Shown here: piece by piece, positions 35,211 to 49,852 of the stretch
How positions within the stretch are numbered: position 1 is the stretch's first letter
Layout: each line of letters begins with the position of its first letter
Assembly (NCBI RefSeq): GCF_000001735.4
Contig: NC_003070.9
Location: 22,243,971-22,307,970 of the forward strand
Length of the DNA: 64,000 nucleotides
From: Arabidopsis thaliana
Lineage: Eukaryota > Streptophyta > Magnoliopsida > Brassicales > Brassicaceae
Reading direction: 5' to 3'
Translations under genes and position numbers: made by a program
Notes under the pieces: generated by a model
Database searches by the model: none
Told to the model about the DNA's origin: nothing
Seen by the model: the letters and a program-made list of their open reading frames with translations, nothing else

Positions 35211-36484
35211 TCAAGCAGCAGAAGGAGCAGGAAAGTAGGTCATTTCTGGTTCAAGAACGGAAGCTAGGATGCTTGATTTTGTAACGGTTTCTTCCGCATC
35301 TGCAGGGATTTTCGATTTGAAATCGAGAGATTCATCATTATAGACATCCCACCATTTATCAACTAACATCTTGATGTCTTCTCTGTCCATGTTAGCTTCT
35401 TCTCCTGTGTATCTCCATGGCTTGGATCCCTATCAACAGAAAAAAGGAATCAAATTTCAGCAACAAGCTTAAGGGGCTCAGGGTTTCAAAGCAAAGACAG
35501 AACTACTTACAGCTGCACAGTAGTGAACAACTTTGACTTTCTCCAGCTCCACGTTCTCCGGGTGACGCCAAAGCATAGCCAAAACCAGATTGTATACCAA
35601 AGGGATCGGTTTGTACACTTTCTCAAAGAACATATTGAGAAAATCCTGTCCAATCAAAGTTACAAAATCCAAAAATTTATTAAAAATCAGGTCTTGATTT
35701 GGATTTTGGAGCATTTCAAAACCAATGAACTAATATGTTACTCACTTGTTCTGCAAACGGTGAAGGTGGTGTGATCTCCAGGGTCTGAAGGAGACTCTCA
35801 TAAGTCAAAGGACTAGGCTCAAACACAAACATACCGGCGTTGAAATACAGAGGAGGAGGTGGAGATTCCATATCTTCTGGCCACGTGACCTTCTCCGGGC
35901 ACTGTTGACAATACCCAATTGAATACTGCAGCGAGTGGCTCCATGTTTTCTCACAGAAACAGTCCATCACGGCATAGAAATATGCATCAGACAAATCAAA
36001 GAGGTGATCGATATTGTCAAAGACTTGAATATCTGCGTCAAGGTATATCATCTTGCTGTACTCTTCAAACTGCAACACGTTTCAAAGGTCAGAAACCACA
36101 AAGATCTTTTAACCATAACATATCTTAAGTTAGATAATTGTAAAGAACGTAACTTACGTTCCAAATACGAAGTTTTGAGTAGTTGAGAACGTAATAAGCC
36201 ATGGCAAACTCAACTTGGTTGTCTGGAGGATAAACAGGTTCGATCTCACGCACGACACAGCCTTGAGACCTCAAGATCTCTCTATGTTCCTCAGGCACAT
36301 CAGGTAACATAGCAACAACAAGAGGATACGCACTTTTGACCTTACGCAAACCCTTTGCTAGTCCCACCACTCCCTTCACGTAGTCTCCATTTCCTGCCAA
36401 AAACGTCACATAAGCTCTCCTTGGAGGTGCTTGATGCGCCTTTTCGGATAAATACATCGGGTTTACGGAAATCTCAGGGGCCAT
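35211..36484 (-). CDS. GOLS4: Galactinol synthase (GolS4)
   Basis: Four exons on the minus strand: 36484-36158, 36069-35746, 35645-35511 and 35429-35211, giving 334 residues. Same reaction and pathway as the GolS7 gene at 27256-29244: UDP-galactose plus myo-inositol to galactinol. Motifs: AYVTFLAGNGDYVKGVVGLA, DxD in MIYLDADIQVF, FNAGMFVFEP, and C-terminal APSAA. The start MAPEISVNPMYLSEKAHQAP is preferred over 51 further open codons upstream. Its stop codon lies about 290 bp downstream of the MTOPVIB stop, so the two genes converge. A 145-bp exon 1 block is almost identical to the paralogue although the rest has diverged. Recalled as At1g60470. Confidence 0.93.
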
Positions 36485-39400
36485 TTTGAGCAAAGAAAAA
36501 GTATTGGGGTAGGTTATAGAAGATAACTGAAAAGTTTTCTTGAGTGTTTGAGAAGTAAAAGAACAGTTTGATGGACTTGTAAACTTTTTAGTTACTTTGG
36601 TCTTTGGCTTGTGAGTAGTTTCTACGAAGGCTACCACAACGTTTGATTAAATAGGCGTAGCGCGAAGGGTAAATCCGGAACAAATTAATTATGAATAACT
36701 TTTCTTTTTTCGATATTGTTCTTCTATTAATTGCATTTTTATATAAGTTTTACTTTTCAGATATGAAAATTTAAACCTTTGGCTTTTTTCCATGGGTGAT
36801 GTAACTAACGAAATGAAAAGTCAAATATAGCTTTAGAGAAGTTCTTGATGTATCTAGAGAAGATTGCAAAGATTTATTTTTATTTATAGTTCATGAATTT
36901 TAAACTTTTTAAAACTGATAGTATAACTTGAATTCATGTTCACAATTTATTTTTTCTTTTGTGTATATATGTTCCGTAGATTTCGATTATGGACCGTATT
37001 TGGTTGACAATAACAAAATGTAGAAGAAAATTTAATAGTTAAAGTGAAAACAAAACGGTAGAATTAAAAAATATCAAGACAAATTTTTGTTTGTTCAGTA
37101 GATAAATTTAAATCGTTTTCATAGATTATAAAAATATTTTAACGAAAAGGCAGATTCAAAAGGGTTAGTAATATAATAAGATTGGACGAAGTTCCTCGTG
37201 GAAGGTCGTTAAGGCTCCAAGGATGTGGCATGTGTGTAGAAGAACTTGGCAGTTGGCAATTATGTTTTCAGACGTTAGAACAATTAATAATTACATGAAT
37301 AAATTATTAAACGGGTATTAATGTGCACTTAAATGATAATTGATAATCCTTTATTTAAAAATTATTTTGAATCCTTTTTTTTTCTGTTTATCCAACTTCT
37401 GTTTGTTAAAAGTTAAAACTAATGTTGTAAGTTTAGAAAATACAGTATAACTAGAGATTTTTGATGGTTAGCTATTTGATGAGAACGAGAAAGTAGAACG
37501 ACACAAGTACAAAAGAGTAAAATGGTAATTCACTACTGTAAATTGCTTTATCAAATTTAATTTATTTCACATAAAAAAGAAAATATAAATAAGTAGCTAT
37601 TTATTTCTTTTTTTTGTATGAATGTTAAATTTGTTCAGCATAAAATATGGTTACATTATACACATCTTTCATCCTTATGTGTTGAGTTTGAATTTGAAAA
37701 AAATTAGAGAATATAAAATGAAGTAAAAAATAGAGTCTAAAGACTATTTGTATGTGATTTTGGAATATCTAGTTGAAAACATTTCTCGCAACATATCCTC
37801 TTAGCTTGTCGTTGTTCTGTATCTTCAGAGTGCAATGGTTTAAAGAAGAGAAGCCGCATAAAGTTGTTTGTTCTCCATGTCATCTTCTGTTCTTTTCTCT
37901 CTCTATATATCGTGTATACTGTTTGAAACACACATACTATAAGAGGAATTGACGGGTGCGACTTAAGAAAGTACATGAAATCAATGAGAGTACCTAGCTG
38001 AATAAAGAGACATGTCGGTATTTTATGTCACTTCATTTGATGAATTGATGAAGAAAACATTTGTAACAAAGGTTGATAACTCGGCTGCAATTATGTCTTG
38101 GAGTTCAGACAATCGATTGATCGAGTCATCGAGAGTAGCAGCTAATATGCCTAAATTAATAAAGCTTAGTTATGATGAATTTTGGTACGACATTTCCTAG
38201 TTAAAAAAAGAAAATACAAATGAAAACATTTGTAGCTTCTATGAGTTTTTAGTTTATGCGACTTTTGCCAAAAGATTGTATAAAATAGAACGAAAATGTG
38301 TACTTTAGATCGAACACAAACAAAAGCGTAGGTATTAGAGTTTTTTTATCAGGTGACCTTTTATGTCTTTTTTAATTAACAAATGAAAACAATGTGCCCA
38401 TATTCCACAATTATATTGTTATTTACATAAATGCTCTTTCATGTCGGTTGGCTCTCCTAATTTTATAATTGCAAACGTATAGTAGTCTGCCATGTAGCTT
38501 TTTTAGATTTTACTTTTTCTAACATAAAAATATTACTTTTTCAACCATTTTACTAGATTATCTCAAATGAGCAAATTTTTAAAGATATTATTTATATATG
38601 TAACATAATACAGTTTATTATAAACATTTTGTTTTAATATTTGTATTACAAAAAAGATAAAAATATGAAAAAAGTTTCTGTTAAACTATATTTTTTTGAA
38701 GTATGTGAAAAATGTTAACTATTCAGTAGGAGTCGTAACAATCTGTGTAAAATATTTTTTTTCGCTTATCGTTATTAATCATATACTTCATGCATTTTTA
38801 TATAATAATAATAATAAATATAACAGTAGAATATACGATTTATCCAAATTCTATTCGTCACATGATTGAATCTTAAACTTTTGATATTTTTTGTTTGTTA
38901 ATCGAGAAAATTATTATTAATTCACTAAACATCACAATTTATTAGAATCTATGTAATTCGACATATTTATTTGAAATACCATATCTCGTTAACCGATAAC
39001 CATGTTTTATTGAAATGTGATTACTGGTTTTTGATTAGAATTTAAATTTAATTTGATCTAATCCGAATACTCTAAAATTTAATTTGATTTGATTTGTTTC
39101 GGAAAGGTCTTTGAAATTTTTTGAGGTTTTTGTCAATTTTAAAAATTTCCAAATCTTGTAGACCATTGTTGAATTTTAGATAACTGTTAAGCAACTAACC
39201 GATTCGAGAAATTTTTAGTTACCACCCAACAATAACACATTATATATTTTTACTAAAACCACTTTCCAAGTATATAAGCGATTTTATCCCAGAGAGACCG
39301 TTGGAATATTTTATAGTTATATGAAAGAAATTGAAACAAAAATTATATAATTTATTTTCTTGTGTAAAAAAGCTTCGAGAGACTCCTTTGCTCACAACAC

Positions 39401-40386
39401 CAATTACATTGTCTTACTAAATTAGTGCCTGATTTCGGTCATGAGCTAGATATTCATAAGGGAATTTTAAATTGAAAAAATCTCTTTAAAATGGTAAAAT
39501 AATTGGAACTTTGTTTTCTACCTATCGACATCCTTTAATTAATTTATATTATAACGAAAGATAATAAATAATTTAGACCCTACACATTGGCATCACGTAT
39601 TACACGCGTTTAGGGTATATTTGGTATGACTAGTTTTACCATTTTTATTGGTCTCTATAAAAAAATGAAAAGGACAATTACATTTTCATTTTCTTAAGGA
39701 GACCGGCAAAATTTCATAACAAGTGGCAAATGGTATAATCTTCATAACCTATACTTATAAATCGAAAACGTTTAGAAAAGAAAGAAAAAATCGCATATAT
39801 TTGCTATTTTAAGCGTTTGTAGTAAACAATCATGATTAACATTACAATGGGAGACTCGAAATATGATTAAGATGCATATGAGAACAATCTTGCCAAAGTT
39901 AAATCTTAAGAAAACCAATTATCTTTGAAAGCAAACTTGGTTTAGGGGAAGGGAAAAATATAATAAAATGTTTCACATCCGGAAAGAGCCAAACGATCAA
40001 AGATAGCAGAAACGGTTTGAGAGAGAATAAGTTGAAAACAGTCTAAGAATATTAGCTCATTACAGTTGTCTATTATATCTAGAGTAGTAAAATGATAAGT
40101 TTCTTAATATCACAATCCTAAAACAAATAACCATAAGCAAAAACAAATAAAAAAGAAGGTTATATAACAAGGAACAAAGATAATGCTTCTCTCTAAATCC
40201 GATATCGCAAAATTCAAGCCTGCCATCAAGAAAACATAGAACAACATCAAAATATGACCACAAAATGACTACAAAACTTTGGTTATATTATTATCATAGT
40301 GTGGATTAGGAGATAGAGAAAAAGGTCTATCTATGACTGTTTCAAAACCGATATGTTAATAAACCTTTGTTCCCATATTTATAATT
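36485..40386. other. Long AT-rich interval, no supported gene
   Basis: 3.9 kb. The proximal part holds the GolS4 promoter. Two short frames stand out but have no family match I recognise: a 79-codon minus frame ending at 37737 with a Cys-x-x-Cys near its C-terminus, and a 62-codon plus frame at 38012-38200 with fairly normal codon use. Either could be a decayed exon or a short peptide gene. The rest shows only AT-rich sequence. Confidence 0.5.
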
Positions 40387-41821
<1,435 letters not shown>

Positions 41822-44800
41822 TCAACGCCAGTATTGAGCCCATCTGTGTATGGTTTCAACCATTTGCGGGAACAGCGCACTTACGCTTTCATTAATCAGG
41901 TCTTGAAAGAAATGGATGCATGCTTCATCATCCATGTCAAGCCTAAACTTTTCTTGGAGCTGAATAAAAAGACACCATTTACGAGAATAATAAGGAGCAA
42001 GCAAAAGCCAATCCGGTTAGGAGAAGAATGGTGGGTTTCATTTGGTTAGGTGAAAGTGAAAGAAACTTACTTTGAGAATGCCCTTTTCTGGGTCTGAAGC
42101 TATATCGGGAATAGTTGAACCCGCCATGAGATGAAACAGATTCAAAATAAGGTTGCTCGATTTCCGGAGAATGTTGTAGGCTTCGCAACAGTAGGATTTG
42201 AACCTTGTGTAGTATTGGCTGCAACACAGAATACAAAGTAGCCAACATTTTCAAGTCTTATATGCTGCAACTCTCAGAGCAAAATATTCATGGAATTATA
42301 TCATTTTAAGGTACCTTTCTGCTCCGCCCATGGCTTCCACCATTTCTTTGCAGAGTTTCATAGGTGGAGGGAATGGTTTAGGATCTCTACCGAGAATAAA
42401 AGCAAAATCAACGTGGAACAGACGACCATCATCTGTAAGGAGGAGGTTGTCCAGGTGTCTACATATCAAAATCAGGCCATCATCACAATTTACAGCAAAT
42501 TGAAAAAAATTCTCAAAAACCTTAACGAGATCATGTTTTGCACCATACCTGTCTCCAATGCCAAGTATATATGTGATCACAGAATAGCCCGCACAACTTT
42601 TTATAAATGTATCAAGACAAGTGGCTGTTATCCCGAAAGGTGCATGCTCATCAGGATGAAACTTCTGCAGATAACTTGTTATGCTTCGGTGCTCTGAGAG
42701 AATCTAAACATGCAAAGGCACATATCACAGGATAACGAGATTAGCTACTCTCAAAATTATAAGAGAGGGTCAAAATTACTTAGGCATGGGGGCAATGGGT
42801 TTAAGCACTGATACTGTACCTGAGCCAAAGAACGGGACGGTATGAATTCCAACATCCCTTCGTCATGTCCAGTTGCTAACACCTTATAAGGCGTTAGGCA
42901 TAGATCAAGATTTTCCAGCTTAAGTAGTCTATCCATGAGCCAAACCATTTGAACAACCTATCGAGTAATGAAAAAAAATCACAACATAAACAAAAATTAC
43001 AGATAATATGATGTAATGAACCGAATATACCAGTTGGTCTTGCCGGAGATCATCTCCCTTCTTAAATATAAGTTTGCAACTTCCTCCTTCTTCTGGTGTT
43101 CGGAAAGTAAGGCGCAGAGGATGCAATGCACTTTTAAAGAGTGATGATTCTCCTGCCACAATCCCCTTTATGAGAACATTAGGGGTAAGCGGTGATCGAA
43201 TAGGCTGAAAGAAAAACAAAATCCAAAAGTTAATACACAAGGGTTAGAGAAACTTGACTCAGACATTCTTGGATAACATCACATTTAAAGGCATTAGTTA
43301 CCAGTTAAAACCATAGTGAAAGTACCTCTTCGAAGTAGGTAAGTTCGCTAAGCAGTCCACCTAAAAGCTGCCTGAGCTTCTCAATTTTTTTCTGGGTGTT
43401 TCCACGTACATTCCTCACTTCTCGTGTAATGGAACATAACTGAGCAGTCAGTTCTGTTTGGCGCACCAAACTTTGCCACAATTGATATCCATCTTCGCCG
43501 TTAACACCAGGCGGCAGCTGCCATCAAAGCAAATATCAGTCTAGATCAGCTAAACAGATCTCACTTGACGTAGAAAGCAGCTCAATTCCTTCAGCAGTTT
43601 GCTTATCATTCTTGGACAAACACTAACTAAAAGTAAGGACTATCGTATTATCTTCACTGCATCATACATTAGCTTTTCAAGAGACAAAACCCGAACAATC
43701 TGACACTGTTAACAATGTATATCCCAGGTTCAAAAGGTTTGCAATCTGACTATTACAAAGAAAACAGAGGCAGGAGGAAGATTGATCTATGTATTTAACT
43801 CAGTGAAAAGAAAACAGGGAAAGAAAAGGGAGTATATAGTAATTAGGTCCACACCTTGATTATATTCTCCTCGAGTAACTCATATGTACTGTAAAATCTC
43901 TTGGCATAGACATGGTCATGAAGTTCCACAGCAACATACCACCGAAGAAAACTGGCCAACTCAATATTCTGTAATGCTAAAAAATTTGAAAGAAATGTAA
44001 CGGAAGTCAAGCAATGTAACAAGTACATAAACCAGTTTTACATAGAAAACTCAACATGATTTCATGTCTAGATGTTCAGCACATACCCCTCTGGACAAGG
44101 AATTGAGAAAGGCAAGATCTATCAGAGCGTTCAAAACGAAGAGCCTGAACCAGTTGAAGCAAGTAACACTGAAGCTCTTCATCATCAGCTCTTTCCAGGA
44201 CACTCACAGCATAAGCTCGAACCTATCAGTAAGTGTAGTGAAGAATGAGCCTACATTTAAATATACCAAGATGACAGCCAAGCAGATCGAGTGGCGAATT
44301 AGAAGAGCAGAAGAAAAGTAAATTGGACACTCGTAGTACCTCTTCACTCTCAAATAGAGGAGACAATAGCTCCAAAGCATCACATACATCTATCATTTCC
44401 CATTTGTACATCAGTTGAATTGCTTGCTTTGCTTCCTGCCAACACGGGAAGCTTATGCAACATGAATAATAAGAACCATGAAAATAGATCTACAAGTAAA
44501 AGTTGTACACTTACCTGAACATCACTCCACTCCACACAACGAAGAAACTTTGTTAGAGCTCTCTTTTCAGACATTAGAGAGAAACGAAACTTCCAAAGAA
44601 GTTGTCTTTCATCTCCACTCAATGTCCTTGTTGGCGGATATTTCAAAACTCTTTGAATGGATCTAAAAATGAAAAAAAAAAAGAAAAAAAAAAAGAAGAC
44701 ATCATCTAACCATGAGACTATATGCGACTATATATCATAATTATATATATGATCATGAAGTGAACTGTTTCCCTGAAGAATGCCACACAACTCCAATTCA

Positions 44801-46220
44801 ACCCAAAAACAAAAATTCATTCCAACAGAGTCCCACACTTACTTCCGCTCGATATTACTTGGCTTTAGATCCCTGTCGATAATGCCACGATCCAAGCTCC
44901 TTGCCAGCTTTAGTTGCTTGTTCTCTGAAGGATTAGTCTTTCCCAGTTCTGTATCCCAGACAGTAACAAATTCATTTGTTGAACCTATTGGGGCAGTTAT
45001 GAACAAATTGGCTCCAGACTCCTTGAAATCAAAAGCAGAGAGACATAAATCCACTGGTGATTTCAATATTGCAAGACACACATGGAGACAATTTGAATAT
45101 ATAAGAAGGTCACAGACAGATCTAACTGCAGTAGATACTGCACCTGAAATACAACCCGATGTTCAAAACTACAGAAATCAATGACCACAAACAGATGTGA
45201 GCTTCCATGTTTGGTGCTTTCTTGCTCCTTAATCGTATCCAAGGATTTCAACATAAGTCGATCCAGCCAATCTATGCTTTGAATCTGCCCCCTCTCATAC
45301 TTATTCATGAGCTTCTCTAAACGCTCTAGCTCTCCACGCTCATGCCGTGGAACCTACGAGTACAGAAAAATAACAGATAACCCAAGAAAAAGTAGGTCGG
45401 CATCAAGAACGATATTTCGGATTATATAGGAAGAGTTGAGATGTATCAGAAACCTTTCCAGGAGTAGAGGTTGGAAATGAACCATCCGCTTCTTTCCCCT
45501 GCCAGAGCCTTAGCTTCTGCTTCCCTGATTTCATTTGCATCTTGCTGTTAAAAAGAAGGACTGTTGCCCCACCAATCAGTCCCTCAGTTTTGCCACACGA
45601 AACATCCCATACCTGATATGAGCATAAACTTTTCGATAAGCAGAAAAAGGAGAGAGGTACCATAAAAGAAGCAATAAGGTCAGAGAGTTTTTGTTTACTG
45701 TAATCGCAAGTTGTGAATGGGCAGTCAAGTCCCGGTATTTAGAACTGAGAGTGATGAGTTCGTTCCAGCAGTATGGTGGTCCTGTAGTTTTCAATCTGGA
45801 ATTAAGAATAGAGCTAGATGAAACACAAAGCACTTCTACAAGAGTCATCAACATCATCAAAACACAACAACACTACAGGGAATAAAGAAACATAAGAGAG
45901 AGAAACCTTGTTCTCATGGGAAGGCCAAAAGGAGCTCCATCAATGTACAATGCACACTCAATGTAAAGCTCTGGTTTTTTCTCCTCTGCGATGGAGACAA
46001 CTCCTGAAAACACACATAAATCAAACCAATTTGCACTAAAAATTAGAACATAATCAATTCAAGCTTCTTTCAATCAGTAACTGTGGGAGATCAAAAATAT
46101 TTGAGTACCCGAATCAGACGATTTCTTGACGGGGAGGTTTCCATCAAGCTTCTCGATACGAAAAGTGACCGGCGAATTGATATCGCAGGAGAGGAAGAAA
46201 CGAAACTCGTTCGCACCCAT
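41822..46220 (-). CDS. VPS34: Phosphatidylinositol 3-kinase VPS34 (class III)
   Basis: Multi-exon minus-strand gene from the ATG at 46220 ([20 protein letters not shown]) to the TGA at 41822. Makes PI3P from phosphatidylinositol in endosomal, vacuolar-sorting and autophagy complexes with VPS15 and ATG6. Domain order is visible in successive exons. First the C2 domain ([47 protein letters not shown]). Next the helical PIK/accessory domain ([49 protein letters not shown]). Last the kinase domain ([18 protein letters not shown], the catalytic loop [10 protein letters not shown] split by an intron, the activation segment [20 protein letters not shown]). The end WAQYWR is the conserved lipid-kinase C-terminal helix. 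Family length is about 810-890 residues. Single-copy and essential for pollen in Arabidopsis. Recalled as At1g60490. Confidence 0.95.
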
Positions 46221-47611
46221 GTATGAAATTTAGACGATCAAAATTAGGGCTTTTTCATTTGAGGAAGAGTGAAATCAATTGGATTTAGAGAATCGGAAAC
46301 TTGAAATTCGAATTCGTAAAATATGTGTGTTTTTGAGTCGTCGAGAGGAGTACTTGACCGGAGATCATCAGCTTTAATTTGTCCCCAAGTCTGAACGCAG
46401 ACGACTCTGGGAAAATTTTACTTTTACTTCTACCAAAAAAACAAATTACTTTTACTTTAACATAATTAAAGAAAATAATATAAACTTTGATTTGCATCAT
46501 AATATACCTTTTAGAATTTATTTTAAACCTTAAAAAAAAAACACAGAAATAACAACCAAAATCTTATAAAATCCCTAAAATTAAAATGTTAGTCTTATTT
46601 TGTGACAAACAATAAAATGTTATTTGTAGTAGACTGTAAATCCAAAAGTTTATAGATTTTTTTTCTTTTCTTTTGTTGAGCTAATGTTAAAATTGGGTAT
46701 GTCATGTACTTTAGATTTTAGTAAAATTGTTTGGTTGATTGAATTTAAATACACAATATTTTTCATTACAATAATAAAATTATTCAAACATTACTAATCT
46801 AAAAAATAAATCTCTATGAAAATTGTGTTACTCTGTTGTTTGATAGAGTAATCTTTGTTATTTTTGAACTAAGAACATAATAGAAAATAGATTTATATGT
46901 GATTTGTTATACAAAAGTCCGTCATAAGAAAAAATCTGCATCATGGGAAGAATTTAACAATTTGAAAGCAGTTTCTTTTCTACATAATATCATCGAGCTG
47001 AGAAATTCTTACATCATATTACAAATTTATTATCTACAAAATCTCTCAAGTCTCTCTTGCTGCTGAAAATATGTGTTAGTAAGAAATGAATTTACCTTTA
47101 ACTACTACAAGAGTACAAGACCATTAACTTCTCTTTTACGTTCCTTCTCTTCCACTCTTGTTTTTAAATTAAGACAAAGTAAGAAACAGAGAAAAGCAGA
47201 GCATAAAGCCATAAACAATAAGATCTCGAATCTTGAGATCAACAAAAAACGCTCTGTTAGGTACGCCTTTTGTTACAAACTTACAAGTTCAAACGGTACC
47301 TCATATTACCAAACGTCACCGTAGGAAAATTCAGCCAATTAAAGCCAGTTAAATATTGATATACACATAATTAAGGATTTAATGGAGACTTTTTAGTTTC
47401 AACTATGAGCTATAATCTATATTGTAATAATGGACTTAATTAGTTTTTTTAAGATTCCAACAACATGCACGTTACTCACATCCTTTTATCTCAAACGTTT
47501 ACTTCTAATATATATCTTTGCATATCTCTTTAGAACAATCTCATCACTTACCCTTAAAACATCTCTTTTCTGTCTCTATCTCTCCCACTCTTGTCTTGTC
47601 TCAAGAAGAAA
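46221..47611. other. Divergent promoter interval VPS34 / DRP4C
   Basis: Contains the VPS34 leader (about 46221-46400), 900 bp of AT-rich DNA without a gene, and the DRP4C promoter. The proximal part of that promoter (about 47330-47611) is shared with other DRP4 copies. Confidence 0.6.
47330..47611 (+). promoter_or_regulatory. DRP4C promoter/leader block conserved among DRP4 copies
   Basis: The TTTTAGTTTCAACTATGAGC motif at 47391-47410 recurs at 50499-50518 before the next DRP4 copy and, inverted, at about 61270-61290 before the minus-strand copy. Further shared blocks: GACTTAATTAG, TTCCAACA..ATGCACG(T/C)TACT, ATATATCTTTGCATATCTCT and a CTTGTCTC-type segment just before the start. The block was duplicated with the genes and has stayed similar. 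Confidence 0.65.
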
Positions 47612-49852
47612 ATGGTTAAGAAGAAAGTTGCCACTAAAAAAAACTCTCCTTCTCTCGCAATTGCCAAAAAGAAGTCCCGTAGCAACAAAGATGTTGTTTC
47701 TGTTGAAGCACCGATTATATCTTCATATAACGATCGGATAAGGCCGTTGCTTGACACTGTGGACAGACTTAGGAACCTCAATGTCATGAGAGAAGGGATC
47801 CATCTTCCCACCATTGTCGTGGTTGGAGACCAGTCCTCAGGGAAGTCAAGTGTTCTTGAATCCTTGGCAGGAATCAGTTTACCTCGTGGCCAAGGAATCT
47901 GCACTAGGGTTCCTCTTGTCATGAGGCTTCAGCGAAGCTCTAGCCCTGAACCTGAGATTTGGCTTGAGTATAACGACAAAGTGGTTCCTACGGACGAGGA
48001 ACACATCGCTGAAGCTATTCGTGCTGCAACAGATGTGATTGCTGGTATGTTCTCTTTCTCTCTCTCTAAGTGTTAAGTGTATTTTGCTGCTAACCTGACA
48101 GAGACATTTATCTGACCACAAGTGCCTAGAGGTGTTATATGAGCTACTAGTTTGGTCTTTACCCATCTGATTTTTTTACAAGTTTTGCTATTTGATGAAA
48201 CTGATACAAAGTTATGAGTTTGAGGTTAACAAGTATTGACTATGATTAACTACTAATAAAATTCATGTGCTGCAGGATCTGGTAAAGGGGTCTCAGATGC
48301 TCCATTGACCCTCCATGTGAAGAAGGCTGGTGTTCCAGACCTTACGATGGTCGATCTTCCCGGTATAACTCGAGTTCCAGTGAATGGACAGCCGGAAAAT
48401 ATTTATGAGCAGATCTCTGGGATGATTATGGAGTACATTGAGCCTCAAGAATCAATAATCCTCAATGTTCTGTCAGCTACGGTCGACTTCACCACATGCG
48501 AATCCATTCGCATGTCTAGAAAAGTTGACAAAACCGGTCAACGGACACTAGCTGTTGTGACAAAGGCAGACATGGCTCCTGAAGGTCTCTTGCAGAAAGT
48601 AACTGCAGATGATGTGAGTATTGTTCTTGGTTACGTGTGCGTCAGAAACCGCATTGGAGAAGAGACATATGAAGAAGCAAGGATGCAAGAAGAGTTACTT
48701 TTCAGGACCCATCCAGTGCTAAGTTTAATTGATGAAGACATAGTGGGAATCCCTGTGTTAGCTCAGAAGCTAATGCTTATCCAATCAAGCATGATTGCTA
48801 GATGTTTGCCTAAAATTGTAAGCAAGATCAACCAGAAGTTGGACACTGCTGTTCTAGAGTTGAACAAACTGCCAATGGTAATGGCTTCTACCGGGGAAGC
48901 ATTGATGGCATTGATGGACATCATTGGTTCTGCCAAAGAGTCCCTCTTAAGGATTCTAGTCCAAGGAGACTTCTCTGAATACCCAGATGATCAGAACATG
49001 CATTGTACTGCTCGCTTGGCTGATATGTTAAGCCAATTCTCTGATAGTCTGCAAGCAAAGCCAAAAGAAGTGGCCGAGTTCTTGATGGATGAGATCAAGA
49101 TCCTTGACGAATGCAAGTGTGTTGGACTGCCCAATTTCATCCCCAGGTCAGCCTTCTTGGCTATACTTTCACAACATGTTGATGGTATACAAGACAAGCC
49201 AGTTGAGTTCATCAACAAGATATGGGACTACATTGAAGATGTTCTCTCATCCGTCACTGCTAAGCGTTCTGACAATTTCCCACAGATTCAATCTTCCATC
49301 AAACGAGCCGGTCGTAATCTCATCTCCAAGATCAAAGAACAATCTGTGAATCGAGTGATGGAGATCGTTGAGATGGAGAAGCTGACTGATTACACATGTA
49401 ACCCTGAGTACATGACGTCTTGGACTCAGAAGACAAGTGCACAAGAGAGCTTCATCGATGCTGTTGTGAAAAATGAGAACATACCTGACTACTTCTCTGT
49501 GACTGGATTTGGAAATGTGAAGATTTCGCATCTACGAAAGTATCACGCTCATTTACTGATTCCGGCTTTCGACATGAAGATGAGGATCACATCTTACTGG
49601 AAGATCGTCCTGCGGAGAATCGTAGACAACCTTGCACTGTATCTTCAGCTATCTGTGAAGTCTCTCGTCAACACTCGATTTCAGAAGGAGATTGTGGCGG
49701 AAATGGTTGATCCAAGAGATGGTGGAGGAGTTGAAAAGATGTTGGAGGAGTCTCCGTTGGTGGCGAGCAAAAGGGAGAAGCTTCAGAATAGTATCAAGCT
49801 CTTGAAGGAGTCTAAGGATGCTGTGGCCGCCATTGTTGATCAAAATTGTTAA
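47612..49852 (+). CDS. DRP4C: Dynamin-related protein 4C
   Basis: Two exons, 47612-48044 and 48276-49852, joined in phase 1, encode 669 residues. The open frame extends seven codons upstream without an ATG. GTPase motifs are all present: P-loop GDQSSGKSS (72-80), switch I GICTRVPLVMRL, DLPGI and TKAD. Middle/stalk region follows (LPMVMASTGEALMALMDIIG, CTARLADMLSQFSD), then a GED-type C-terminus (HLRKYHAHLL, SYWKIVLRRIVDNLALYLQL, FQKEIVAEMVD). There is no PH or proline-rich domain. Plant DRP4 proteins resemble animal Mx-type dynamins in layout; their role in plants is not established. This is the only fully intact member in the cluster; the 231-nt intron is half the length of the intron in three of the paralogues. 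Recalled as At1g60500. Confidence 0.93.

Noticed and set aside
44064-44321. Plus-strand frames inside VPS34 and other genes
   Set aside because: They are shadows opposite real exons and introns; the minus-strand kinase exons explain the sequence.
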